A stretch of 64,000 bases of DNA from Pseudomonas sp. FP2196 (GTDB taxonomy: Bacteria; Pseudomonadota; Gammaproteobacteria; Pseudomonadales; Pseudomonadaceae): NCBI RefSeq assembly GCF_030687715.1, contig NZ_CP117445.1, forward strand, positions 2,104,501 through 2,168,500, given 5' to 3'. This document shows positions 1-25,608 of the stretch, piece by piece; position 1 is the first letter of the stretch; each line of letters opens with the position of its first letter. The notes under the pieces were generated by a model, which was not told the origin of the DNA, searched no databases, and saw only the letters and a list, made by a program, of their open reading frames with translations. Made by a program: the position numbers and the translations under genes.

Positions 1-3000
1 ATTCAGCGCTGGGCGGGGCAGGGCGGCGAGGCGCTGTTCGACAACATTCTGGTGTTCGAAAACTACCCGATTGCCCAGGCGCTGAGTCAGGCCGGGCAAG
101 GGCTGGTGTTCGGTGACGTGGGCAATCTTGAGCAGACGCACTATGCGCTTAGCGTTGCCGTGACATTGGGTCAGCAACTGGCGCTGCATTACAGCTTCGA
201 CCGTGGCCAGTTCACCAGTGACGTGATCGAAGGCATCAGTGCGCATCTGCTGCAATTGCTCGAGCAGTTTGCCGTGTCGGCTGAACGCAACCTCGGCGAA
301 ATCGCTTTGGCCAGCGCTGACGAGCAGGCGCGCCAGCAAGCTGAAAACCATCCGCAGCCATACCCGGTGGACAAAGGCGTGCATCAGCGTATTGCCGCTT
401 TGGCCGGCGAAAATCCGCAACGCACGGCGGTGATCTTCAACGGTCAGCGCTTCAGCTATGGCGAAATCGATCAGCGCGCCAACCAATTGGCCCACGCGCT
501 GATCGCCCGTGGTGTCGGCCCGGAAACCCGCGTCGGTGTGGCCCTGCCGCGCAGTGAGGCGGTGATCGTCGCGCTGCTGGCGGTGCTCAAGGCTGGCGGC
601 GCCTACGTGCCGCTGGACACCAGCTATCCGCGTGAACGTCTGGCTTATCTGATCGAAGATTCGGGGCTGGCGCTGTTGCTCAGCGACTCGTCGGTGTCGG
701 CGCAATTGCCCGTAGCCGAATCGGTGCCATTGTTGGAGCTGGATCGCCTCGACCTGCGCGAATGGCCGATCAACGCGCCCCAGGTGCAACTTGATCCGCA
801 CAACCTCGCGTATGTGATTTACACCTCCGGTTCCACCGGTAATCCGAAAGGCGTCAGCGTCGCTCACGGCCCGTTGGCCATGCACTGCCAGGCCATCGGT
901 CAGCGTTATGAAATGCGCGACAGCGATTGCGAATTCCACTTCATGTCGTTCGCTTTCGACGGCGCCCATGAGCGCTGGCTGACCAGCCTGACCCACGGCG
1001 CCTCGTTGCTGATCCGCGATGACAGCCTGTGGACGCCGGAGCAGACCTACAACGCCATGATTGAACACGGCGTGACGGTGGTCGCGTTCCCGCCGGTGTA
1101 CCTGCAACAACTGGCCGAACACGCCGAGCGCGTCGGCAACCCACCCAACGTGCGCATTTACTGCTTCGGCGGTGACGCGGTGCCGAACGCCAGTTTCGAG
1201 CGGGTCAAACGTGCGCTCGACCCGGACTACATCATCAACGGTTATGGCCCGACCGAAACCGTGGTCACGCCGCTGATCTGGAAGGCCGGTCGCGAGGTGC
1301 CGTGCGGTGCCGCTTACGCGCCTATCGGCAGCCGCATCGGTGATCGCAGCGCTTATGTGCTCGACGCCGATCTGAACCTGCTGCAGCAGGGCATGGCCGG
1401 TGAACTGTATCTGGGTGGCACGGGTCTGGCCCGGGGTTATCTGAATCGTCCGGGGCTGACCGCCGAGCGCTTTGTCGCTAACCCTTTCAGCAGCACTGGC
1501 GGCTTGCTCTATCGCACCGGTGACCTCGTTCGCCAGCGCGCCGACGGCACGTTCGACTATCTGGATCGCATCGACAATCAGGTGAAGATCCGCGGTTTCC
1601 GCATTGAGCTCGGTGAAGTCGAAGCCGCCCTGCAAGCGCTCGACGGCGTGCGTGAAGCAGTGGTCGTGGCCCAGGAAGGCAGCGCCGGTAGCGGCAAGCG
1701 TCTGGTTGCCTATGTGGTGGGCGATTCTGACCGCGCGGACTTCACTGAAGACCTGCGTGCGCAGCTCAAGGCTACCTTGCCGGCGCACATGGTGCCGGCG
1801 TATGTGTTGCGTCTGGAACGCATGCCGCTGACGCCGAACGGCAAGCTCGACCGCAAGAATCTGCCGAAACCGGATGTCAGCCAACTGCAACAAACCTATG
1901 TCGCCCCACAGAGCGCGCTGGAGCAACAACTGGCGACGATCTGGCAAGACGTGCTCAAGCTTGAGCAAGTCGGCATCAGCGACAACTTCTTTGAGCTGGG
2001 CGGCGATTCGATCATTTCGATTCAAGTGGTCAGCCGTGCGCGGCAGGCGGGTATTCGCTTTACGCCCAAAGACCTGTTCCAGCACCAGACCATTCAGGCG
2101 TTGGCCGTTGTCGCGCAGACGGGCGAAGCGTTGCAGTTGATCGATCAGCAACCGGTCACCGGCCGCACGGCGCTGTTGCCGATTCATCAGGAGTTCTTTG
2201 CTCAGTCGATTCCCGACCGTCATCACTGGAACCAGTCGGTGATGCTCAGGCCGAATCAGACACTGGATGCCCACGTGCTTGAACAAGCGCTGGATGCGCT
2301 GGTGTTGCATCACGACAGCTTGCGTCTGGACTATGTCGAGCAGGCGGATGGCTGGTCGGCGCAGTACCGCGACGTCGCAACCCAAGCGGGTGAAACCATC
2401 CTCTGGCAAGTCGATGTTGCCGACCTCGCAACGCTTGAGGTCTTGGGCGACAAGGCTCAGCGCAGCTTGCAATTGAGCGGTGGCTCGCTGATTCGCGCGG
2501 TGCTGGCGAACCTGGCCGATGGCAGCCAGCGCCTGTTGCTGATCGTCCATCACCTGGTGGTCGATGGCGTGTCGTGGCGGATTCTGTTTGAAGATCTGCA
2601 AAATGTTTATCGGCAGATTGCCGCGGGCCATACCGTGCAATTGCCGGCCAAGACCAGTGCGGTCAAAGCCTGGGCGGCGGCGTTGCAGGACTACGCGGCC
2701 AGCCCTGCGTTGCAGGCTGAACTGGGCTTCTGGCAGCAGCAGTTGCAAGGCGCTTCTGCCGCTTTGCCTTATGATCGTCGGAACGGCGGCCAGCAGCACG
2801 ATCAGGCACTGACGCTTCACAGCAAGCTAGACAAATCTCTGACCCGACAGTTGTTGCAGGATGCGCCGGCGGCGTATCGCACCCAGGTCAACGATCTGCT
2901 GCTGACGGCTCTGGCGCGGGTGATGGTGCGCTGGACCGGTGCTGACCACGCGCTGGTATTGCTTGAAGGCCACGGTCGCGAAGATCTGTTCGACAGCGTC

Positions 3001-6000
3001 GACCTGACGCGCACTGTCGGCTGGTTCACCAGTGTGTTCCCGGCGCGACTCTCGCCGGTCGCAGAGCTGGGTGCGTCACTCAAGCAGGTCAAGGAACAAC
3101 TGCGGGCGATTCCGCACAAAGGCATCGGCTTTGGTGCGCTGGCGCATCTGGGCGATGAGCAGGCTCGCCAGACCTTGCAAGCCTTGCCGGCACCACGCCT
3201 GACCTTCAACTATCTGGGCCAGTTCGACGGCAGCTTCGACGCCGCTGACGACGCGTTGTTCGCGCCGACCAGCGAGTCCGGCGGTGCTGAAGTCAATCTG
3301 CAGGGCCCGCTGGGCAACCCGCTGGCGCTGAACGGCAAAGTCTTCGGCGGTGAGCTGGACCTGAGCTGGACCTACAGCGGCGGGATGTTCGACGCGGCGA
3401 CCATCCAGCGGCTGGCCGATGATTACGTGCAGGAATTGACGGCGCTGATCGGCCATTGCTGCGACAACGCCAACCGTGGCGTGACACCGTCGGACTTCCC
3501 GCTGGCGCAACTGTCGCAGACGCAGCTCGATGTGCTGGTTCTTGAACCGCAGTCCATCGACGACATCTATCCGCTGTCGCCGATGCAGCAGGGCATGTTG
3601 TTCCATACGTTGCTCGAACACGGCAACGGCGATTACATCAACCAGATGCGTCTGGACGTCGACGGCGTCGATCCGCAACGTTTCCGCGCGGCGTGGCAAG
3701 CGGTGGTGGATGCCCATGACATTCTGCGCACCGGGTTCTTCTGGCAGGGCAATTTGCCGCAACCGGTGCAAGTGGTGCTTCGTCAGGTCGAGGTGCCGTT
3801 CAGCGTGCTCGACTGGCACGGCAAAACCGGGCTGGACGCAGCGCTGCAAACGCTCGCTGACGAAGAACGTGCACTGGGTCTGGACCTGACCTGCGCGCCG
3901 CTGCTGCGTTTGGTGCTGGTGCGCACCGCGACTGATCGTCATCACCTGATCTACACCAATCATCACATCCTGATGGATGGCTGGAGCAGTGCGCAGTTGC
4001 TCGGCGAAGTGTTGCAGCATTATCGCGGCGAAGCGGTGGCGCGTCCGGCGGGCCGCTATCGCGATTACATCGGCTGGCTGCAGCGTCAGGACAATGCGGC
4101 GGCCGAAGCCTACTGGCTGGCGACGCTGAACAACCTGCAAGAACCAACGCGTCTGGCCACTGCCATCGCGCGGCCGCATGACGGCTTGCCGAGCGTCGGT
4201 TATGGCGATCATTACCAAGTGTTGGACGCGGATCTGACTCAGCGTCTGGGTGAGTTTGCCCGAGCCGCGAAGGTCACGGTCAACACCGTGGTGCAAGCCG
4301 CATGGCTGTTGCTGTTGCAGCGTTACACCGGCAAAGACTGTGTGGCGTTCGGCGCCACTGTTGCCGGGCGCCCGGCGGATCTTCCGGGTGCTGAAGCGCA
4401 GATCGGTCTGTTCATCAACACCTTGCCGGTGGTTGCCGCGCCGCAAGCACAGCAGAGTCTGGCCAGTTGGCTGCAAGGGGTGCAGGCGCAGAATCTGGCA
4501 TCGCGCGAGTTCGAACACACGCCATTGGCGGATATTCAGCGCTGGGCCGGGCAGGGCGGTGATGCGCTGTTCGACAGCCTGATGGTGTTCGAGAACTACC
4601 CGATTGCCGAAGCGCTGGAACGTGGCGCACCGCAAGGCTTGCGCTTCGGCGCGGTGGCCAATCAGGAACAGACCAACTATCCGTTGACCCTGCTAGTGAA
4701 CATGGGCGCGCAACTGACGGTGCATTTCAGCTATCAGCGCGACAGCTTTGCCGCCGCCAGCGTGGCGCAGTTGGGCGCGCATTTGCAGCGTCTGCTGAGC
4801 CAGATGACCGAGGCAGGCGAACGCGTGCTCGGCGACTTGAACCTGATCGAAAGCACTCCAGGCATCGCTGCCGATTTCGTCACCGATCTGTGCATTCATC
4901 AGGGCATCGCCCGTCAGGTGGCGGCGACGCCGGATGCACTGGCGGTGACCTTCGGCAGCGAGCAACTGACTTACGCCGAACTGGACGTGCAGGCCAATCG
5001 TCTGGCGCACAAGCTGATCGAGTCGGGTGTCGGCCCGGAAGTGCGGGTGGGCGTGGCGATGCCGCGTTCCGAGCAGTTGCTTGTCGCCCTGTTGGCGGTG
5101 CTCAAGGCCGGTGGCGCCTATGTGCCGCTGGACCCGAATTACCCGGCGGATCGCGTTGCCTACATGCTCGAAGACAGCCGTGCGCGGGTGTTGCTGACCG
5201 AGCAAGCGATCGCCGCGACCCTGAGTGTGCCGAGCGAAACGCAAGTGTTGTTGCTGGATCAGGTGTCGCTGAATAGCTATTCAGTTGTGGCGCCTCAAAC
5301 ATCGGTCGCGCCGGATAACCTTGCTTACGTGATCTACACCTCGGGCTCCACCGGCAAGCCAAAAGGCGTGGCGATTGCCCATCGCAACGTCATGGCGCTG
5401 ATCGAGTGGTCGGCCAAGGTCTACAGCCGCGACGACATCCAAGGCGTATTGGCTTCGACCTCGGTGTGCTTCGATCTGTCGGTGTGGGAGCTGTTCGTCA
5501 CCTTGGCCAACGGCGGCTCGCTGATCATCGCCCGTAATGCCCTGGAGCTGCCGCAACTGGCAGCCCGCGATCAGGTGCGCCTGATCAACACTGTGCCGTC
5601 AGCCATTGCTGCGTTGCAGCGCGCCGGGCAGATTCCGCCAAGCGTGCGGATCATCAACCTCGCTGGCGAGCCGCTGAAACAAGGCTTGGTGGATGCGTTG
5701 TATCAGCAGTCGACGGTCGAGCATGTCTACGACCTGTACGGCCCGTCGGAAGACACCACCTATTCGACCTGGACTCGCCGCAGTGCCGGTGGTCAGGCGC
5801 GCATTGGTCGAGCCCTCGACCACAGCAACAGCCATTTGCTCGACGCCGATCTGCACGTTGTCCCGCAAGGGGTGTCGGCCGAGTTGTACCTCTCCGGCGC
5901 CGGCATCACTCGCGGCTACCTGGGCCGTGCGGCGATGACCGCCGAGCGCTTCGTGCCCAACCCACTCGCCGCCAATGGTGAGCGCATGTACCGCACCGGT

Positions 6001-6689
6001 GACCTGATTCGCGAGCGCGAAGATGGCCAACTGGAGTACATGGGGCGGATCGACCATCAGGTGAAAATTCGTGGATTCCGCATCGAACTGGGCGAGATCG
6101 AGGCGCGATTGCTCGCCCAACCGGCAGTCACCGAAGCGGCGGTGCTGGCCGTCGAAGGCGAGGCTGGCGCGCAACTGGTGGCCTATGTGGTCGCCCCGCC
6201 ACTGGATCTGTATGACGGCGAAGCGCAGCGGCTCCTGCGCGACGGACTAAAGACTGGCCTCAAGTCTTCGTTACCTGACTACATGATTCCCGCGCACCTG
6301 CTGTTCCTTGAGCAGTTGCCACTGACCCCCAACGGCAAACTCGACCGCAAGGCCTTGCCAGCGGTCGATGCCAGCCAGATGCAGGCCGCGTATGTCGCGC
6401 CGCACAGTGAGCTTGAGCAGCAGGTCGCGGCGATCTGGCAGCAAGTGCTCGAAGTGCAACGCATCGGCCTGAACGACCACTTCTTCGAACTGGGCGGGCA
6501 CTCGCTGCTGGCGGTCAACGTGGTGTCGCGCATTGCCCTGGAACTGGGCCTGACGCTGACCCCGCAACTGTTATTCCAGCACCCCGTCCTGAGCGACTTT
6601 GTCGCTCACCTCGATACAGGAGGCGGGGCAATCAACGAACAGAAACTGAGCAAGCTGGAAGCCCTGCTTGACGATATGGAGGAAGTCTG

Positions 6690-6690
<1 letters not shown>
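1..6690 (+). CDS. Pyoverdine non-ribosomal peptide synthetase, 5'-truncated by the window edge (PvdI/PvdJ position)
   Basis: The reading frame is open from base 1, so the gene starts upstream. Domains in order: end of a condensation (C) domain (1-320), A1 (about 370-1860), carrier PCP1 with LGGDS (about 1993), epimerization domain E with HHLVVDG (about 2165-3480), a C domain of the type that follows E, with NHHILMDG (about 3550-4830), A2 (about 4890-6370) and PCP2 with LGGHS (about 6487). There is no thioesterase, so the chain passes to the next synthetase. By alignment of the core motifs to GrsA the pocket of A1 reads DGEACGGVTK (basic residue: N5-OH-Orn or Lys, made D by the E domain). A2 reads DLWNNALTYK, close to a known Ala code. 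The stop overlaps the next ATG by one base (TGATG), so the two synthetases are co-translated. PvdJ lies here in PAO1, but module content differs between strains, so I give no symbol. Confidence 0.93.
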
Positions 6691-21680
<14,990 letters not shown>

Positions 21681-21744
21681 ACTTGCTCTGAACTTGAAAA
21701 ACCGCTCGGGCGCCTGATGGCGCTCGACCGGTCTGGAGAATTGA

Positions 21745-22704
21745 ATGTCGTTGAACCCTGATATCGCCGCGTTTCTGCAACTGGTTGGCAACGGCCGGGC
21801 CAGTGGCAAGCGCGTCGGCATGCATGAGTTGAGCCCGGCGCAAGCCCGCGAGCAATTCGATCAGTCGTCGTTGTTGATGGATGCCGGTGGTGAAGACCTG
21901 AAAGTGGTGGATGAACTGCAATTGCCCGTGCGCGACGGCACGCGCCTCAACGCACGGATTTACAGCAATCAGCCCTTGAATACAGGTGCCGGTCGCCCGG
22001 CGCTGTTGTATTTCCATGGCGGTGGCTATGTAGTCGGCAGCCTCGATTCCCATGATTCGCTGTGCCGCGCTTTGGCTTCGATGGCTGATTGTGTGGTGCT
22101 TTCGGTGGCTTATCGCTTGGCGCCTGAGTTTCGCTTTCCGACGGCGGCCGATGATGCCCGCGATGCCTGGGATTGGCTGGTAGCCAGCGCGCAGGATCTG
22201 GGCATCGACGCCGCGCGCCTGGCAATTGCCGGTGACAGCGTCGGCGGCAGTCTGGCCACGGTGCTCGCCGCAGAACTGGCGGATGCTGCCGTGCAGCCGC
22301 GCTTGCAGGTGCTGATTTATCCGGTCACTGATGCGAGTCGCAGCACGCCTTCCATCGAGCAGTTCGGGGAAGGGTATCTGCTGGAAAAGGCTTCGCTGCA
22401 GTGGTTCTACGAGCACTATCAGCGCGATGTCAGCGATCGTCTCGATCCGCGCTTCTCGCCGTTGCTGGCAGAGGTCAGCGCTAACGTCGCGCCCGTGCTG
22501 CTGGTGTTGGCCGAATGCGATCCGTTGCATGACGAGGGCGTTGCGTATGCGCGTCATTTGCAGGCGGCGGGGGTTGAGGTGGAATTGAAGGTGTATGAGG
22601 GCATGACCCACGACTTCATGCGCATGGGCGCGATCATTGATGAGGCTGAAGAGGCGCAGCAGCATATTGCCGGGCGATTGGTGGAGGTGTTTGCTGTGGC
22701 TTGA
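21745..22704 (+). CDS. Alpha/beta hydrolase of the hormone-sensitive-lipase (fold-3) family
   Basis: A 319-residue protein with the family oxyanion motif HGGGYVVGS (residues about 91-99), nucleophile elbow GDSVGGS (about 167-173), a catalytic Asp in AECDPL and His in THDF near the C-terminus, so the triad looks complete. There is no signal peptide; a cytoplasmic enzyme is expected. It starts 64 bases after pvdD with a good ribosome site (ggag, 7 bases before the ATG) and no terminator between, so it is probably the last gene of the synthetase operon. The family hydrolyses carboxyl esters or amides of small substrates. Its substrate here is unknown. Trimming or proofreading of a pyoverdine intermediate is a guess from position only. 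PAO1 has no such gene between pvdD and fpvA. Confidence 0.85.
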   Translation: MSLNPDIAAFLQLVGNGRASGKRVGMHELSPAQAREQFDQSSLLMDAGGEDLKVVDELQLPVRDGTRLNARIYSNQPLNTGAGRPALLYFHGGGYVVGSLDSHDSLCRALASMADCVVLSVAYRLAPEFRFPTAADDARDAWDWLVASAQDLGIDAARLAIAGDSVGGSLATVLAAELADAAVQPRLQVLIYPVTDASRSTPSIEQFGEGYLLEKASLQWFYEHYQRDVSDRLDPRFSPLLAEVSANVAPVLLVLAECDPLHDEGVAYARHLQAAGVEVELKVYEGMTHDFMRMGAIIDEAEEAQQHIAGRLVEVFAVA

Positions 22705-22713
22705 CGGGGTGGG

Positions 22714-22931
22714 TGAATATCCGTTGCTTCGGGCGCAGCCGCTGACGGTTTCGCCTGACGGCGACTCACTTTTTTTACAAACGCCTAAAAAAAGTAAGCA
22801 AAAAAACGCTTGCCCCAGCGAGCGGGCCGAACGCCGGGGCCCAGCCTTTTGCTTACTTTTCGGCGTTTGGAAAAGTGAGTCGCTGTAAGAGCGAAACCGC
22901 CAGCCGCAACACCCGAAAAAACGGATATACA
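22714..22931. repeat. Long imperfect palindromic element (about 215 bp)
   Basis: The left arm (about 22716-22806) and right arm (about 22847-22930) are imperfect reverse complements. Matching blocks include ggtttcgc, gcgactcactttt, aaacgcc and aagtaagcaaaa, plus outer atatccg. The roughly 40-base centre is GC-rich and holds its own small inverted repeat (gccccagc / ccggggc). No reading frame or transposase is present. The form resembles the non-autonomous palindromic repeat families described in P. fluorescens genomes. As RNA it would fold into one long hairpin between the convergent hydrolase and fpvA transcripts. Confidence 0.7.
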
Positions 22932-22984
22932 CCCAAAACCCCAAGAGCATGGTCGGCCCTAAAGCCGCCAAGCCCAATTAGCTC

Positions 22985-23012
22985 AAAAAAAACGCCGGCA
23001 GAGGCCGGCGTT
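22985..23012 (-). terminator. Rho-independent terminator of fpvA
   Basis: Read on the minus strand, a 9-bp stem (aacgccggc / gccggcgtt, 22991-23012) is followed by a run of eight T (22985-22992). It lies 20 bases beyond the fpvA stop codon. Confidence 0.88.
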
Positions 23013-23031
23013 TCAGTGAGCGCAGAACGTA

Positions 23032-25491
23032 TTACCAGTTGTAGGTCACGTCAGCCGTCATGGTACGGCCTTCGCCGTAGTAGCAGTCGAGGGTGCTGTT
23101 GCACGCGGCAACGTATTTCTCGTCGGTGAGGTTCTGCAGGTTGGCTTGCAGCTTCACGCCTTTGATGTGCAGCGGCGATTTTTCCAGGTCGTAGGAGACC
23201 ATGGCGTCATACACGGTGTAGGACGGGATCTGGAACGAGTCCGACTCGTAGTCCGAACCGTAGCTGCTGCGCACGTAGCGTGCACCCAGACCCATGCCGA
23301 AACCGGCCAGGGCAGTGGAGATGTCGAAGTCGTAGTTGACCCAGGCGGACGCGGTCAGTGGTGGACGCATCGCCAGGGTGCGACCTTCGCGACCGTCGTT
23401 GTCTTTCTCCCACTTGGTCTGGTTACGCGACACCGAAGCCAGTAAGCGCAGGTTCTGGGTGACATTGACCTTGCCTTCAAGCTCGACACCACGGGAGCGC
23501 ACAGTGCCGCTCTGGGTGCTGAAACCCGGATTGTCGAGGTCGGAGGTGAGCATGTTGTCCTGATCGATCTGGTAGGCCGACAACTGGATAAAACCATCAA
23601 TGGACGTCGGCTCGTACTTGATACCGACTTCGTACTGCTTGCCGGTGGTCGGTTCGAAAGCGCCGCCGCTCATGTCGGTACCGGTTTGCGGCAGGAACGA
23701 TTCGGCGTAGCTCACGTACGGTGTGATGCCATTTTCGAACTCGTAGCCGAAGCCGGCACGACCGGTGAACTTCTCGTCCTTCTGGTTGCTGTGGCCGCCG
23801 GTCAGCGGTTGCTTGTTGTCGGTTTCGGCAAAGTCATAACGACCGCCGAGGGTCAGGAACCACTGGTTCCAGCGCAGTTGATCCTGAGCGTACAGGCCGG
23901 TCTGGGTAATGGTGTTATCCCACTTGTACGGCTGGCGGAAGTTGATCTGGCTGCCATACACCGGGTTGTACAGGTCGATACCTGGCGCGGTGCGGTCATA
24001 GAGACCGAGGAACTTTGAGTTGGAGTGGTAGTAGTCCACGCCCAGCAGCACCGTGTGCTCGATATCGGCAGTCTTGAACTTGGCCTGGGCAATGTTATCG
24101 ATGCCGTAAACCTTGTTGTGCTGCGACCAGTCCACCGCGTAACGGCTCTGGAAACTGTTGTCGTTGAGACCGGTGACCGGGTTGGTCGGGAACGAATAGC
24201 CGTGCAGCGGCGCCACGTACTGGTCGTTGACGTCGGCGTAACGAGCGTTCTGTTTCAGGGTCCAGACGTCGTTGAGTTCGTGGGCGATTTCGTAACCGAC
24301 CACGAACTGCTCACGGTGGTACTTGTTCACGTCCGGTTCGCCGATGAAGCGGCTGCGGCTGATGCGCCCGTTGGAAGTGCTTTTGACCGTGCCAAATGCC
24401 GGCAAACCTTGAGCTTCCGGTACGTCGTGGTCTTTCTGGTACTGACCGAATACGGTGATGGTGGTGCGGTCGTTCGGCAGCCAGGTCAGGCTTGGCGCCA
24501 GCAACATGCGGTTCTGGTTGGCGTAGTCGATGGCCGAACTGCTGTCGTTGAACACGCCGGTCAGGCGATAGAGGAATTCGCCCTGATCGTCGATCGGGCC
24601 ACCGAAGTCGAAGGCTCCGTATTTACGGTCATAGCTGCCGCCACCGATTTTCACTTCATGCAGCGGGGTAGCCGTCGGGCGCTTGCTGACCATGTTGACG
24701 ATGCCGCCAGGCTGGTTCTGCCCGTAAAGTACCGACGCCGGGCCCTTGAGCACTTCGACGCGTTCCAGGGTGTACGGGTCGATTTGCAGCGAACCGCCGG
24801 TGCTGCCGCCGCCGTATGGCATGTGCAGACCATCGAGGTACAGCGGAGTAGGGGAGAAACCACGGGAGGTCGGTTCGTCGAAAATCTTCACCCGGTCCGA
24901 GAAACCGCCGCCGGTCATGCCTGGTGTGTAAAGCAGGGCTTCGGTGACCGACTTCGAACCGCGCATCTTGATTTCGTCTTGCGTCACGACGTTGATGGTC
25001 TGCGGGATTTCCTTGAGCGACGAATCGGTCTTGGACCCGGAGGCGCTGCGCTTGGCGACGATCCCGTCAACCGGACCCCAGGCCGATTCCGCGGTGGCGG
25101 AAATACTGGTCGGTGCCAGATCCAGACTTGCACCGCTGCTGCGGCCGCGCAACGCGACGTTGTTGCCCTGAACGCTGTAGGCGATGTCGGTGCCTTTGAG
25201 CAATTGCGCGATGGCGGCGGTTGGTTCCAGGTTACCGCTGACGGCGGTGCTGCGCAGACCACTCACTTCATCCGGGCTGTAAAGCACCTGAAGATTGGTC
25301 TGGCGACCGAATTCCTGCAAGGCGCTCCCCAGCGACTGTGCAGGAATATTGATCGCCACGGCGGCGGCCTGAGCCTGACCTGCCATTGGCAAGGTCAGGG
25401 CCATGGCGCACAGCGCTGGCAACGTGGAACGCAAGGAGCGGCGGATCAGCAGAGCCTTGGCGAGCGGGTGGAGTCCGTGCGGTGCGGGCAT
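23032..25491 (-). CDS. fpvA: TonB-dependent ferripyoverdine receptor FpvA with signalling domain
   Basis: Outer-membrane receptor that imports ferripyoverdine and signals its presence. From the chosen ATG at 25491 it has 819 residues: a signal peptide ending near GQAQA, an STN signalling domain (about residues 45-120, containing LQEFGRQTNLQVLYS), a plug domain (around PQTINVVTQDEIK and RVEVLKGPASVLYGQ), and a 22-strand-type barrel ending in an aromatic residue (YNW). An upstream in-frame TTG at 25509 would add six residues, but the purine-rich stretch just before 25491 makes the ATG more likely. STN-type receptors signal to an ECF sigma factor through an anti-sigma factor; the sigma factor fpvI is at 37752. 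The neighbouring pvdE and the synthetase identify this as the cognate pyoverdine receptor. Confidence 0.93.
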   Translation of the reverse strand: MPAPHGLHPLAKALLIRRSLRSTLPALCAMALTLPMAGQAQAAAVAINIPAQSLGSALQEFGRQTNLQVLYSPDEVSGLRSTAVSGNLEPTAAIAQLLKGTDIAYSVQGNNVALRGRSSGASLDLAPTSISATAESAWGPVDGIVAKRSASGSKTDSSLKEIPQTINVVTQDEIKMRGSKSVTEALLYTPGMTGGGFSDRVKIFDEPTSRGFSPTPLYLDGLHMPYGGGSTGGSLQIDPYTLERVEVLKGPASVLYGQNQPGGIVNMVSKRPTATPLHEVKIGGGSYDRKYGAFDFGGPIDDQGEFLYRLTGVFNDSSSAIDYANQNRMLLAPSLTWLPNDRTTITVFGQYQKDHDVPEAQGLPAFGTVKSTSNGRISRSRFIGEPDVNKYHREQFVVGYEIAHELNDVWTLKQNARYADVNDQYVAPLHGYSFPTNPVTGLNDNSFQSRYAVDWSQHNKVYGIDNIAQAKFKTADIEHTVLLGVDYYHSNSKFLGLYDRTAPGIDLYNPVYGSQINFRQPYKWDNTITQTGLYAQDQLRWNQWFLTLGGRYDFAETDNKQPLTGGHSNQKDEKFTGRAGFGYEFENGITPYVSYAESFLPQTGTDMSGGAFEPTTGKQYEVGIKYEPTSIDGFIQLSAYQIDQDNMLTSDLDNPGFSTQSGTVRSRGVELEGKVNVTQNLRLLASVSRNQTKWEKDNDGREGRTLAMRPPLTASAWVNYDFDISTALAGFGMGLGARYVRSSYGSDYESDSFQIPSYTVYDAMVSYDLEKSPLHIKGVKLQANLQNLTDEKYVAACNSTLDCYYGEGRTMTADVTYNW

Positions 25492-25550
25492 TGTTCTTCT
25501 ACTCTTCAAAGTGTTGACTGAGAACTATTTCTATTAACTGTAAGTAAGAC

Positions 25551-25593
25551 GTTGAGCCTTCCGAAAACCGGAAAGACTCAACGCATTTTTTTT
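25551..25593 (+). terminator. Plus-strand terminator-like hairpin between pvdE and fpvA
   Basis: A stem of about 13 bp with one mismatch (gttgagccttccg / ccggaaagactcaac, 25551-25582) is followed on the plus strand by a run of eight T (25586-25593). No plus-strand gene ends here. pvdE and fpvA both run on the minus strand, where the hairpin is preceded by an A-run instead. It would stop antisense transcription, or act as a partial barrier between pvdE and fpvA. Confidence 0.55.
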
Positions 25594-25608
25594 ACAAATT
25601 TTTCACAA

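Larger units (their letters stand above)
22705..23031. other. Intergenic region between convergent hydrolase and fpvA
   Basis: This stretch of 327 bases has no gene. It holds the long palindromic element (22714-22931) and the fpvA terminator (22985-23012). The short reading frames that cross it lack ribosome sites and follow the palindrome arms. Confidence 0.7.

Noticed and set aside
25519..25540. Possible Fur box before fpvA
   Set aside because: Only about 9 of 14 core positions match; too weak to report as a site.
25576..25602. PvdS-type box before fpvA (AAAAT and CGT on the minus strand)
   Set aside because: The spacing is 14, while the five good boxes all have 16, and the -35 word is imperfect.
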